A stretch of DNA of 64,000 bases from Solwaraspora sp. WMMD791 (GTDB taxonomy: Bacteria > Actinomycetota > Actinomycetes > Mycobacteriales > Micromonosporaceae): positions 5,185,001-5,249,000 of the forward strand of contig NZ_CP120737.1 in assembly GCF_029581195.1 (NCBI RefSeq), given 5' to 3'. The notes under the pieces were generated by a model that saw nothing but the letters and a program-made list of their open reading frames with translations, made no database searches and had not been told where the DNA came from. The position numbers were made by a program, and so were the translations under genes. Positions within the stretch are counted from its first letter, which is position 1; each line of letters begins with the position of its first letter. Positions 55,280 through 63,976 of this stretch are shown here, piece by piece.

Positions 55280-56704
55280 ATGGCGTACGACGACTCGCCT
55301 TATCGCCGGCGGAGCGCGGGCGTACCGGAACCGGGCGGCCACAGCGACCCCGGCCATGGCTACTCCGGCGACGCCGGCTACGGCGGCCCGGACAGCTCCG
55401 GCGAGCCTGGCAACCGTACCGCCTCCGGCTATCAGACGAGTTCGTTCACCACGGCCGGTGCCTTCACCGACACGGGTGCCGGCGCCACCACCACCACGGA
55501 CCGGACCCGTGGTGGCGGCAAGCGGTCGGCGGGTCGGCGGTCCGGCCACCGCCGCCCGGCCCCCGGGCTCGACGACGTCTTCGACGATCCGCGGCACGGC
55601 GAGCCGGGCCGCGACCGACTCGGTGTGCACGTCGTCTGGGAGACGGTCCTGCTGGCCGTCGTCGGTGGGCTCGGCTACCTGCTCTACCAGGAGGATCCGA
55701 CGGTCACCGGGGCGGCGGCCCGCGACCCGCTGCTGGTCTACGCCACCGGGCTCGGCCTGCTCGTACTGGCCGCCGGGGTGAGCCTGCGCGCCGGGGCACC
55801 GAATCTCGCCATCGGGCCGGTGGCCATCGCGGCCGCGCTGCACTTCGCCGAGAACGGTGACAACGGCGTGCTGCCGGTGCTGGTCACCGCCGGCATCTGG
55901 GCGGTGGTGCTCGGCGTGCTCACCGCCGTGCTGGTGACCGGCCTGCAGATGCCCGGCTGGGCCGGCAGTCTCGTCGCCGCCTGCGTCGCGGTCGTGTTCA
56001 TCCAGCAACGTGCCGCGCCGGTCGACCTGCAGGGCGCCTTCGACCCGACCGGCCAGGCGTTGTTCCTGTTCGGTGGGTTCGTGGCGGTGGCCGTACTCGG
56101 CGGGATCCTCGGCACCGTCAAACCGGTGCGCCGGGGCGTCGGGCGGTTCCGTCCGGTCGCCGACCCAGCGGCGCGGCGCGGCACCACCGCCGCCCTGGTC
56201 ACCAGCGGGGCGCTCGTGGTCTCGATGGGCCTCGCGGTCGGCGGCGGGGTGCTGCTGGCCGCGGTCGGCGGCGGGCCGGTCAGCCCGTCGGTCGGGCTGG
56301 AGTGGAGCGCGCTCGCGATCGGTGCCGCGCTGCTCGGCGGCACCAGCGCCTTCGGTCGTCGCGGCGGGATCTTCGGCGCCGTGTTCGCGGTGGTCGGCCT
56401 GACCATCTTCATCCGGTACGCCGATCTTCGCCAGCTGGACATCGCGTTGTACGCCACCGCTGCCGTCACCCTGGCGGTCGGCCTCGTGGTGACCCGGCTG
56501 GTGGAGACCTTCGGGCGGCCCCGCGTCCGGCAGGAGGCCGAAGACGACGAACCGCCGCCGCCTGCGGAGGAGGAGGACGAGTGGGTCGAGCCACAGCCGC
56601 AGTCCTGGACGCCGGCCGTCACCCAGGACTCCTGGTCGGCGACGCTGCCGGCGCAGCCGGCCCGGGCCCGGGAACGCTGGGACACCGGAAACCACTGGGG
56701 ATGA
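55280..56704 (+). CDS. ABC-permease-like polytopic membrane protein
   Basis: 474 residues. A Gly/Ser/Thr-rich ~95-residue N-terminus is followed by about ten helices with GLGLLVLAAGVSLRAGAPNL and AIGPVAIAAALHF resembling the BPD_transp_2 (ribose-type) permease fold. The C-terminal ~70 residues are acidic/proline-rich (DDEPPPPAEEEDEWVEPQPQ). No ATPase or binding protein is linked. GAGGAG 8 nt before ATG. Conserved after folK-DUF3180 in this group (inference). Confidence 0.72.
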   Translation: MAYDDSPYRRRSAGVPEPGGHSDPGHGYSGDAGYGGPDSSGEPGNRTASGYQTSSFTTAGAFTDTGAGATTTTDRTRGGGKRSAGRRSGHRRPAPGLDDVFDDPRHGEPGRDRLGVHVVWETVLLAVVGGLGYLLYQEDPTVTGAAARDPLLVYATGLGLLVLAAGVSLRAGAPNLAIGPVAIAAALHFAENGDNGVLPVLVTAGIWAVVLGVLTAVLVTGLQMPGWAGSLVAACVAVVFIQQRAAPVDLQGAFDPTGQALFLFGGFVAVAVLGGILGTVKPVRRGVGRFRPVADPAARRGTTAALVTSGALVVSMGLAVGGGVLLAAVGGGPVSPSVGLEWSALAIGAALLGGTSAFGRRGGIFGAVFAVVGLTIFIRYADLRQLDIALYATAAVTLAVGLVVTRLVETFGRPRVRQEAEDDEPPPPAEEEDEWVEPQPQSWTPAVTQDSWSATLPAQPARARERWDTGNHWG

Positions 56705-56766
56705 GCCTGGCCGGCGCGGCTGTGGCCGACCCGCTGCCGGGCCGCCCGGGCCCGCCACGGTCGGGT

Positions 56767-56772
56767 TAGGCT
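56767..56772 (+). promoter_or_regulatory. -10 box of probable leaderless promoter, 106-residue protein
   Basis: TAGGCT with a 6-nt gap to ATG 56779. Confidence 0.45.
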
Positions 56773-56778
56773 CGGCGC

Positions 56779-57099
56779 ATGACCGAATCGCCGGCCCCGG
56801 GGCGCGCTGTGCCGACCTTCGCCGAACTCGACGTGCTCTCCACCGAGCAGCTGCGGGAACGGGCCTTCGACCTGGCCCGCGAGCGCAAGGACCTCGGCTT
56901 CTTCTGGTCGATCACCAAGCGGTTGTCGCGGGCCGACGACGCCAGCGAGCTGGACGGCGCACCGAACTCGATCGGCCCGACCGTCGACGACGCGGTGGCG
57001 ATGTGGCGGGAGTTCACCGGCCACGAGTACGGCGAGTCCGAGCCGCTGCTGCGAGCGGCGTTCATCGACTACCTGTTGCACGACGGTCACCGCGACTGA
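56779..57099 (+). CDS. Conserved hypothetical protein (106 residues)
   Basis: Soluble and acidic: LSTEQLRERAFDLARERKDL, FFWSITKRLSRADDASELDG and AAFIDYLLHDGHRD. No recognised motif. Leaderless-type start (TAGGCT 6 nt upstream, no ribosome site). Confidence 0.75.
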   Translation: MTESPAPGRAVPTFAELDVLSTEQLRERAFDLARERKDLGFFWSITKRLSRADDASELDGAPNSIGPTVDDAVAMWREFTGHEYGESEPLLRAAFIDYLLHDGHRD

Positions 57100-57120
57100 G
57101 CGGTGCCGTGCCGCCACCGC
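57100..57120. terminator. Hairpin between convergent genes
   Basis: GCGGTG-CCGTGCCGC-CACCGC, 6-bp arms, right after the 106-residue gene and 19 bp from the stop of the convergent ATPase gene. Confidence 0.4.
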
Positions 57121-57138
57121 GCCCTGTGGCCGGTAGCG

Positions 57139-58122
57139 TCAGCCGGCGTCCAGCAGCCGGCGGCGGCTGACCACGCCGACCGGATGCCCTGCGACGTCGA
57201 CGACCCGCCCGTGCTCGGTCCCGTCGGCGAGCAGTCGGGCCAGCGCGTCGTAGCGGGAGACGCCCAACGTCAGGGTGGGCAGCCCGGCCGGGTCCGGTAG
57301 GTCCGCCTCCGGCTCCAGCAGGTCCCGGTCGACCGGGGTGACCGCGAGGCGGCGGATCGCCCGGTCCGCGCCGACGAACTCCCGGACGAACCCGGTGGCC
57401 GGCTGACCGAGCAGGGTGGTCGGGTCGGCGTACTGCTCCAGGTGGCCGCCCTCGGACAGCACGGCGATCCGGTCGCCGAGCCGGACCGCCTCGTCGAGGT
57501 CGTGGGTGACCAGCACGATCGTCTTTCGGACCTCGGCCTGCAGCCGCAGGAACTCCTCCTGCAGCCGGCCACGCACGATCGGGTCGACGGCGGAGAAGGG
57601 TTCGTCCATCAGCAGGACGACCGGGTCGGCGGCGAGGGCGCGGGCCACGCCGACCCGTTGGCGCTGTCCGCCGGACAACTCGTGCGGGTACCGCTTCGCG
57701 TACCGGCTCGGCTCCAGACCGACCAGGTCGAGCAGTTCGTCGGCGCGGCGGCGGATCTGGTCGCGGGGCCAGCCGAGCAGCCGGGGCACGGTGGCGACGT
57801 TGGCCCGGATCGTCTGGTGCGGGAAGAGTCCGACGTGCTGGATGACGTAGCCGATCCGGCGGCGCAACCGCACCGGGTCGACCCCGGTGACGTCCTCGTC
57901 GCCGAGCAGGATCCGACCGCTGGTCGGCTCGATCAGCCGGTTGATCATGCGCAGGACGGTCGACTTGCCGCAGCCCGACGGCCCGATCAGCACCACCAGT
58001 TCGCCGGCGGGGATGCGCAGCGACAGGTCGCGTACGGCGCGGGTGCCGTCCGGGAACTGTTTGCCGATGCCGGTCAACGTGATCGCCGCCGCGCCACCGG
58101 CGTCCCGCGCGGTACCGTCCAC
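57139..58122 (-). CDS. Osmoprotectant ABC transporter ATPase (OpuCA/ProV type)
   Basis: 327 residues. Walker A GPSGCGKST, Q-loop QHVGLFPHQTI, signature LSGGQRQRVGVARAL, Walker B VLLMDEPFSAVDP and switch His VTHDLDEAVRLG. A C-terminal region (LTLGVSRYDALARLLADG, RVVDVAGHPVGVVSRRRLLD) is a single CBS-like motif, as in glycine-betaine and choline systems where it senses ionic strength. It is divergent from the permease genes; the two starts are 2 bp apart. GTG 58122 is the farthest start; a later one cannot be excluded. Confidence 0.9.
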   Translation of the reverse strand: MDGTARDAGGAAAITLTGIGKQFPDGTRAVRDLSLRIPAGELVVLIGPSGCGKSTVLRMINRLIEPTSGRILLGDEDVTGVDPVRLRRRIGYVIQHVGLFPHQTIRANVATVPRLLGWPRDQIRRRADELLDLVGLEPSRYAKRYPHELSGGQRQRVGVARALAADPVVLLMDEPFSAVDPIVRGRLQEEFLRLQAEVRKTIVLVTHDLDEAVRLGDRIAVLSEGGHLEQYADPTTLLGQPATGFVREFVGADRAIRRLAVTPVDRDLLEPEADLPDPAGLPTLTLGVSRYDALARLLADGTEHGRVVDVAGHPVGVVSRRRLLDAG

Positions 58123-58124
58123 CT

Positions 58125-58820
58125 GTGTCCTTCCACCTGCTCGACGACCGGGCTGATCCGGGGAATCCGTGGTTCTCCGGCCAGTACGTGCGGGACAACT
58201 GGTCGACGATCGTCGCCGCGTTCGCCGAGCACGTCACCCTGACCGTACAGGCGGTGGTGGTCGCGGCGCTGATAGCGGTGCCGCTGGCGGTGCTGGCGTA
58301 CTGGTTCCGGCCGTTGACCGGCCCGATCCTGGCGCTCACCGGGGTGCTCTACACCATCCCGTCGCTGGCCCTGCTGGCCTTCCTGGCCCCGTACGTGGGA
58401 GCGACCAATCCGGCGTCGGTGCTGATCGCCCTGGTCCTGTACGCGCTGCTGCTGGTGGTGCGCAACTGCCTGGCCGGGCTGACCCAGGTGCCGGCGGAGA
58501 CGATCGAGGCGGCCGACGGCATGGGGTACGGCCGGTTCGTCCGGCTGTTGCGCATCGAGCTGCCGCTGGCCCTGCCGAGCATCCTGACCGGGGTGCGGTT
58601 GGCGACGGTCTCCACCGTCGCGCTGGTCACCGTGGGGTCGTTGATCGGCTACGGCGGTCTCGGTGACCTGATCTTCAGCGGTTTCCGGAACAACTTCTAC
58701 AAGGCACAGATCCTCACCGGGACCCTGCTGAGTGTGGCGTTGGCGCTGGCGCTCGACCTGCTGCTGGCGGTCGCCGGCCGGCTGCTGACGCCGTGGACCG
58801 CCCGGCGGGCCGTCCGGTGA
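58125..58820 (+). CDS. Osmoprotectant ABC transporter permease 1 (OpuCB type)
   Basis: 231 residues, six helices, with the permease EAA-like loop EAADGMGYGRFVRLLRIELP. TVALVTVGSLIGYGGLGDLI is typical of the OpuCB/ProW group. GTG 58125 as start gives an N-terminus MSFHLLDD; an internal GTG would shorten the cytoplasmic tail. Overlaps permease 2 by 4 nt. Confidence 0.9.
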   Translation: MSFHLLDDRADPGNPWFSGQYVRDNWSTIVAAFAEHVTLTVQAVVVAALIAVPLAVLAYWFRPLTGPILALTGVLYTIPSLALLAFLAPYVGATNPASVLIALVLYALLLVVRNCLAGLTQVPAETIEAADGMGYGRFVRLLRIELPLALPSILTGVRLATVSTVALVTVGSLIGYGGLGDLIFSGFRNNFYKAQILTGTLLSVALALALDLLLAVAGRLLTPWTARRAVR

Positions 58821-59557
58821 GCCGTCGGTACGCGGCGGCGAACCCCGTCGAGCAGGCGATGGTCTGGCTCAACGATCCGCTCAACTGGACAAATCCGGGT
58901 GGGGTGCTCGACCGGCTGGGCGAGCACCTGGTGATCTCGGCGGCGGCGGTGGCGATCGGGGCCCTGGTGGCCTGGCCGCTCGGTCTGTGGCTCGGCCACA
59001 CCGGACGCGGTGGCGCCCTGGTGGTCCTGGTGTCGAACATCACGTTGGCGGTGCCGACGATCGCGCTGCTGTCCATTCTGCCGTTGACGTTCCTGGGCTT
59101 CGGCAAGCCGCCGGTGATCCTGGCCCTGGCGGTGTTCGCGGTGCCGCCGCTGCTGGCCAACGCGTACACCGGGCTGCGTCAGGTCGACCCGCAGGTGCGC
59201 GAGGCGGCCCGGGGGATGGGCCTGTCGGGCTGGCAGGTGCTGCGCCGGGTCGAGCTGCCGCTCGCGGTGCCGTACCTGGCGGCCGGGTTCCGGACCGCCG
59301 CGGTGCAGGTGGTGGCGACGGCGGCGCTGGCGGCGTTCGTCAATGGCGGGGGCCTGGGCCAGATCATCAGTGCCGGGTTCGGGTTGGGCATCTCGGTCGG
59401 CGGCGGCCAGATCCTGGCCGGCGGCCTGCTGGTCGCGTCGCTCGCGCTGGTCACCGAAGCGGTGCTGGCGGTGGCCGAGCGGATGCTCACACCACGGCCG
59501 CTGCGGCGCGGCCGGCGGCGGGCCGACGAACAGGCCAGTGCGGTGGGAGCGGCCTGA
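58817..59557 (+). CDS. Osmoprotectant ABC transporter permease 2 (OpuCD type)
   Basis: 246 residues. Loop EAARGMGLSGWQVLRRVELP and helices IGALVAWPLGLWLGHTG, FGKPPVILALAVFAVPPLL and VVATAALAAFVNGGGLGQII. GTG 58817 overlaps the previous stop. A paired permease arrangement fits OpuC-type betaine/choline/carnitine importers. Confidence 0.9.
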   Translation: MSRRYAAANPVEQAMVWLNDPLNWTNPGGVLDRLGEHLVISAAAVAIGALVAWPLGLWLGHTGRGGALVVLVSNITLAVPTIALLSILPLTFLGFGKPPVILALAVFAVPPLLANAYTGLRQVDPQVREAARGMGLSGWQVLRRVELPLAVPYLAAGFRTAAVQVVATAALAAFVNGGGLGQIISAGFGLGISVGGGQILAGGLLVASLALVTEAVLAVAERMLTPRPLRRGRRRADEQASAVGAA

Positions 59558-59692
59558 CGCGTCCTGTGACGATCCGATGACAACCGATCTTCAGCGCTTG
59601 TCGGACCCGGCTGTGAGGATGTTCGGTAGGAATCGGATGACGGCACCGGCACCGGCCGGTCGCGTTCACGGGCACACGGGAGGCGGGCAGTC

Positions 59693-60697
59693 ATGCTGGT
59701 ACGGACACGGGTCGCGCTGGGCGCGGTGAGCGCGGTCGCGGCGGCGGGGTTTCTCGCCGGCTGCGGCGAGGCCGGGTCGTCCGGCACCGACGCGCCGCAG
59801 GCGGGGGCGTCCGGTGCCGGCTGCGCGCCGGTCGCCGGCGATCAGCTGGTGGTCCTCGAGGACGACCAGAACCTGCAGAACACCGACAACATCGTGCCGG
59901 CGGTCAACGCGGACGCGGCCCAGCCGGAGCTGATCGCGGCGTTGGACAAGGTCTCGGCCGCGCTCGACACCGAGCAGCTGATTCAGCTGAACCGGGCGGT
60001 CGACGTCGACCGCCAGACGCCGCAGGCCGCGGCCGAGGAGTTCGCCGCCGCCGAGGGCCTGACCGACGGTATCGAGACCGGACCGGGCGGTGAGCTGACC
60101 GTGGGCGCGGCCAACTTCAGCGAGAGCGAGATCCTGGGCGAGCTGTACCGGATCGTGTTGACGGCCGCGGGCTACGAGGTGACCGTGCAGCAGATCGGCA
60201 ACCGTGAGCTGTACGAGCCGGCGTTGGAGACCGGCGAGATCCAGGTGGTTCCGGAGTACGCCGCCACCCTGGCCGACTTCCTCAACAGCAAGGTCGAGGG
60301 CGAGAACGCCCCGGCGATCTCGTCGACGGACCTGACCGAGACGATGGCCGGGCTGCGCCAGGTCGGCGAGCAGGTCGGCATCGTCTTCGGGGAGCCGTCG
60401 GCGGCGCAGAACCAGAACGCCTTCGCGGTGACCAGTGCGTTCGCCGAGGAGTACGGGGTGCGGACGCTTTCCGAACTGGCCGAGAAATGCTCCGGTACGG
60501 CGACCGTGCTGGGCGGTCCGCCGGAGTGTCCGCAGCGGCCGAAGTGCCAGCAGGGGTTGATCGAGGTGTACGACTTCCGGGCCGGTGAGTTCAGTTCTCT
60601 CGACGCCGGTGGGCCGCAGACCAAGACGGCGTTGACCACCGGCGAGATCAGCGTGGGTCTGGTGTTCTCCTCGGACGGCGCGTTGGCCGCCGGCTAG
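59693..60697 (+). CDS. Osmoprotectant-binding lipoprotein, circularly permuted
   Basis: 334 residues; signal peptide with lipobox LAGC (C24). The glycine-betaine-binding (OpuAC/OpuCC) fold is present but in changed order. Residues 52-123 (LVVLEDD...DNIVPAVN...AAEEFAAAEGL) correspond to the C-terminal end of canonical ProX/OpuCC. Residues 135 onward (LTVGAANFSESEILGELYRI) are the canonical N-terminus, and the protein stops at GEISVGLVFSSDGALAAG, just where the canonical LVVLED segment would begin. Cysteines near 44, 270 and 280 may form disulfides. GGGAGG 9 nt before the ATG. Ligand likely a quaternary amine. Confidence 0.85.
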   Translation: MLVRTRVALGAVSAVAAAGFLAGCGEAGSSGTDAPQAGASGAGCAPVAGDQLVVLEDDQNLQNTDNIVPAVNADAAQPELIAALDKVSAALDTEQLIQLNRAVDVDRQTPQAAAEEFAAAEGLTDGIETGPGGELTVGAANFSESEILGELYRIVLTAAGYEVTVQQIGNRELYEPALETGEIQVVPEYAATLADFLNSKVEGENAPAISSTDLTETMAGLRQVGEQVGIVFGEPSAAQNQNAFAVTSAFAEEYGVRTLSELAEKCSGTATVLGGPPECPQRPKCQQGLIEVYDFRAGEFSSLDAGGPQTKTALTTGEISVGLVFSSDGALAAG

Positions 60698-60796
60698 TTT
60701 TCCGGTGGCGTCCGTACGGATGCCACCACTGGCTGTCGTCGGGCCTGTCCACTCGGCCGGTCAGCGGTACCCGTTCCGTTGATCTGCAGATGTGGG

Positions 60797-60802
60797 TAGG
60801 CT
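60797..60802 (+). promoter_or_regulatory. -10 box of probable leaderless promoter, repeat-rich membrane protein
   Basis: TAGGCT with an 8-nt gap to ATG 60811; TTCCGT 17 bp upstream is a weak -35. Confidence 0.4.
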
Positions 60803-60810
60803 CGACAGCC

Positions 60811-62778
60811 ATGTCCGCTCCCGAGGCCGAAGAGGAGCCGCGCCGTACGGTTCCACTCAAGTGGCTTACCTGGGGTGGCTTGGGGTTGGCGCCTCTAGCT
60901 GCGGTTTTGTTGCTGCTTGGCGATGGTGACGGGTCATTACGGCTCGCGATGGTGATCGCTATCGCGTCGGTCGTCCTGATCGGATTGTCAATCACTTTGC
61001 GTGGCGGCATCGAAACTATGCGCACCGACATGGAAGATGCGCTGGTCGAGGAGATGGACGTGCTCCGTGAGGACGTCCGTAATGACATTTCCACGGCGGT
61101 ACGTGCCACCCATCGCGCGTTCGGCGAAAAGATGCAGGCGATGCAGGACAACGTCGAGGCACTGCGTGGCCAGGTGGATGCGGTCCGTGGCGAAGTGGTA
61201 CGCAGCGAGGCGGTCCGCGTCGAGTCCGCCCGAGCCGAGGCGGTCCGGGCGGAGGCCACCGTCCGCGACGTACCGGGCCGGGGCCGGGACGCCTCGGGCG
61301 GTGACCGGGGCCGGTCGGCCCGTCCCGACGACGAGGTCGGGTACGACCGCTTCGACCCGACCGCCCCGGCATCGGCGGTGCCGGCGGCCGCTCCCGCCTC
61401 CGGCCCGGTCGACTACGGCGGGCGCAACGGCGCGACCAGCTACGACGGTCGCAACGGCGCCGACGGCCACGACGGCCAGTACGGCGCGGGTCAGTACGGG
61501 TCCGGACCGTACGGGTCCGGTCCGACCGGTGGCCGCGCCTCGGTACCGGCGGTGACCGGAACCGTGCTGCCCCGTCAGCCGGTGGCCAACGGGTTGGCCC
61601 GGCAGATCGAGCCGGCCCCGGTGAGCAGCCGGCGGACGGCGGCCGAGGAGCCGGGCGGCACCGTGTACGGCGGCACCCGGTACGGCAGCCGCAACGGTGA
61701 GTCGATCGACGGGGAATGGTCGGCCAGTTCGCCACGCGGTCGACGCTCCGCCGAGGCCGACGAGCAGTCGTGGTCCGATCGACGGCCGCGTGGCCAGGCC
61801 GACGACCGGTGGTCCTGGAACGGTGACCGCGACGACAGCTCCGAGCAGCGGTACGGCGACCGGGCCGAGGACCGGTGGGACGCCGGGCGGGCCGACGGCT
61901 ACGGCACCGGCTCGCCGGCGCAGCGGTGGTCGACCGGCCGGGGCGAGGACGGCTACGCCGATCGGGCGGCCGGTGCCGGCCGGGCCGACCGGTACGCCGA
62001 GGACCGGGCCGACCGCTACCCCGACGACCGGTTCGACGGGTCGGGTGGCCGCTTCGACGGCCCCGACCCGAGGGGCGCGCGGGACGCCTCCCGGTTCGAC
62101 GCGCCCGTGTCGGGTGCCCGGTCGCCGGACGAACCGCCATGGCGCGACGCCCGCTGGGACCAGCGGGCGCCCGACGTGGCGGACAGCCCTGGTCCGCGCC
62201 GTGCCGCGCTGCCGGCGCTACCGGCCGGCAGCAGCGCCGAGGTCACGCCCTGGTCGTCCGGCGTACGGGAGGTGGCCGACGCCGAACCGGTGCGCCGCAG
62301 CCGTCGCTACCGTGACGACGACGAACCTGGTCGTCGCTACCGCGACGACGATGAGTCCGGCCGGCGCTACCGGGCCGACGACCTCGACGGTGGCCGCTAC
62401 CGGGCCGACGACCTCGACGGTGGCCGCTACCGGGCCGACGACCTCGACGGTGGCCGATACCGGGCCGACGAACCGGGCGGGCGCTACCGCGCCGACAGCG
62501 GCCGGGACTTCCGTGGCGAGCCCGACGGCGGCCGGCGCTACCGGGCCGACGAGTTCGACGGCGGCCGGTACCGCGACGACGGCGACGCCGGTCGCCGCTA
62601 CCGGGACGACACCGGCCGGGACCTGCACGACGATGCGGGGCGCGGCTACCGGGACGACGGCGGGCGCGGCTACCGCGACGACGGCTACGCCGACGACGGG
62701 CGGGGCCGCTACGGCGACGACGGGCGGGGCCGCTACCGGGACGACTACGAGTACTCCGAGGACCGTCGACGGCGCTAG
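60811..62778 (+). CDS. Two-helix membrane protein with coiled coil and RYRAD/RYRDD repeat tail
   Basis: 655 residues. Two helices (WGGLGLAPLAAVLLLLGDG and LAMVIAIASVVLIGLSITL), then a likely coiled coil (EDALVEEMDVLREDVRNDIS...NVEALRGQVDAVRGEVVRSE). About 500 residues of disordered, Arg/Asp/Gly-rich sequence end in repeats such as RYRADDLDGG and GYRDDGGRG. The DNA of three 30-bp units at 62365-62454 is identical. No domain known; the coiled coil suggests an oligomeric membrane scaffold. Convergent with nuoD, 7 bp between stops. Confidence 0.8.
   Translation: MSAPEAEEEPRRTVPLKWLTWGGLGLAPLAAVLLLLGDGDGSLRLAMVIAIASVVLIGLSITLRGGIETMRTDMEDALVEEMDVLREDVRNDISTAVRATHRAFGEKMQAMQDNVEALRGQVDAVRGEVVRSEAVRVESARAEAVRAEATVRDVPGRGRDASGGDRGRSARPDDEVGYDRFDPTAPASAVPAAAPASGPVDYGGRNGATSYDGRNGADGHDGQYGAGQYGSGPYGSGPTGGRASVPAVTGTVLPRQPVANGLARQIEPAPVSSRRTAAEEPGGTVYGGTRYGSRNGESIDGEWSASSPRGRRSAEADEQSWSDRRPRGQADDRWSWNGDRDDSSEQRYGDRAEDRWDAGRADGYGTGSPAQRWSTGRGEDGYADRAAGAGRADRYAEDRADRYPDDRFDGSGGRFDGPDPRGARDASRFDAPVSGARSPDEPPWRDARWDQRAPDVADSPGPRRAALPALPAGSSAEVTPWSSGVREVADAEPVRRSRRYRDDDEPGRRYRDDDESGRRYRADDLDGGRYRADDLDGGRYRADDLDGGRYRADEPGGRYRADSGRDFRGEPDGGRRYRADEFDGGRYRDDGDAGRRYRDDTGRDLHDDAGRGYRDDGGRGYRDDGYADDGRGRYGDDGRGRYRDDYEYSEDRRRR
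62365..62454 (+). repeat. 30-bp tandem repeat, three perfect copies
   Basis: Units begin at 62365, 62395 and 62425 with CGCTACCGGGCCGACGACCT and encode RYRADDLDGG; a diverged fourth copy follows (62455 on). Confidence 0.95.
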
Positions 62779-62785
62779 CCCGACC

Positions 62786-63976
62786 TCACTTGTCGATGTC
62801 ACCGACCACGAAGAACATCGACCCGAGGATCGCCACCAGATCCGGCACCAGGCTGCCCGGGATCAGCGTCGCCAACGCCTGCACGTTGGCGTACGAGGCG
62901 GTCCGCAGCTTGAGCCGCCACGGCGTCTTTTCGCCCCGGGACACCAGGTAGTAGCCGTTGACGCCGAGCGGGTTCTCGGTCCAGGCGTACGTGTGCCCCT
63001 CGGGTGCCTTGACCACCTTGGGCAGCCGGACGTTCACCGGCCCGGTCAGCTGGTCGACCCGGTCCAGGCAGCGGCGGGCCAGATCGAGGGAGACGTACAC
63101 CTGGTCGAGCAGGACCTCGAACCGGGCATGGCAGTCGCCGGTGCGCCGGGTGACGACCGGGACGTCGAGCTCACCGTAGGCGAGGTACGGCTCGTCGCGG
63201 CGCAGGTCAAGGTCGAGCCCGCTGGCCCTTGCCACCGGGCCGGACGCGCCGAACGCGGCGGCGGTGGCGGCGTCGAGCACCCCGACGCCGACCGTACGGG
63301 CGAGGAAGATCTCGTTGCGCCGGATCAGCCGGTCCAGGTCGGGCATCCGCGCCTCGACCTGGCCGATGGCCTCCCGGGCCCGGCGGGTCCAGCCGGCCGG
63401 CACCTCCTCCTTGAGGCCGCCGACCCGGTTGAACATGTAGTGCATCCGCCCGCCGGAGACCTCCTCCATGACGGTCTGCAGGGTCTCCCGCTCCCGGAAC
63501 GAGTAGAACACCGGAGTGAGCGCCCCGATCTCCAGTGGATACGAGCCGAGGAACATCAGGTGGTTCAGCACCCGGTTCAGCTCGGCCAGCGCGGTCCGCA
63601 GCCAGACGGCCCGTTCCGGCACCTCGATGCCCATCAGCCGCTCGACGGCGAGCACCACGCCGAGTTCGTTGCCGAATGCCGACAACCAGTCGTGCCGGTT
63701 CGCCAGCATGATGATCTGGCGGTAGTCGCGCACCTCGAACAGCTTCTCGGCACCCCGGTGCATGTAGCCGACGATCGGCTCACAGGAGACCACCCGCTCG
63801 CCGTCGAGGACCAGCTTGAGGCGGAGTACGCCGTGTGTGGACGGATGCTGCGGGCCGATGTTGAGCACCATGTCGGCGGTGTCCAGCCCGGCACCCGTGC
63901 CGACGGTGACCTGACGGAGCCCGGCTGCCGGGTCGGCCACGGGCAGCGAACCGGTCTCGGTGTCCATGCCGGTCAT
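62786..63976 (-). CDS. nuoD: NADH-quinone oxidoreductase subunit D, stand-alone paralogue (NuoD2-like)
   Basis: 396 residues. NuoD signatures are [36 protein letters not shown] and [17 protein letters not shown]. Further on are [12 protein letters not shown], [20 protein letters not shown] and [17 protein letters not shown]. The quinone-site His and Tyr residues are retained. It is shorter than operon-encoded NuoD (~440) and closely resembles the second, isolated NuoD of Streptomyces, and no other nuo gene lies between here and 57 kb. Whether nuoC is upstream cannot be seen. ATG 63976 or 63967. Confidence 0.9.
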   Translation of the reverse strand: MTGMDTETGSLPVADPAAGLRQVTVGTGAGLDTADMVLNIGPQHPSTHGVLRLKLVLDGERVVSCEPIVGYMHRGAEKLFEVRDYRQIIMLANRHDWLSAFGNELGVVLAVERLMGIEVPERAVWLRTALAELNRVLNHLMFLGSYPLEIGALTPVFYSFRERETLQTVMEEVSGGRMHYMFNRVGGLKEEVPAGWTRRAREAIGQVEARMPDLDRLIRRNEIFLARTVGVGVLDAATAAAFGASGPVARASGLDLDLRRDEPYLAYGELDVPVVTRRTGDCHARFEVLLDQVYVSLDLARRCLDRVDQLTGPVNVRLPKVVKAPEGHTYAWTENPLGVNGYYLVSRGEKTPWRLKLRTASYANVQALATLIPGSLVPDLVAILGSMFFVVGDIDK

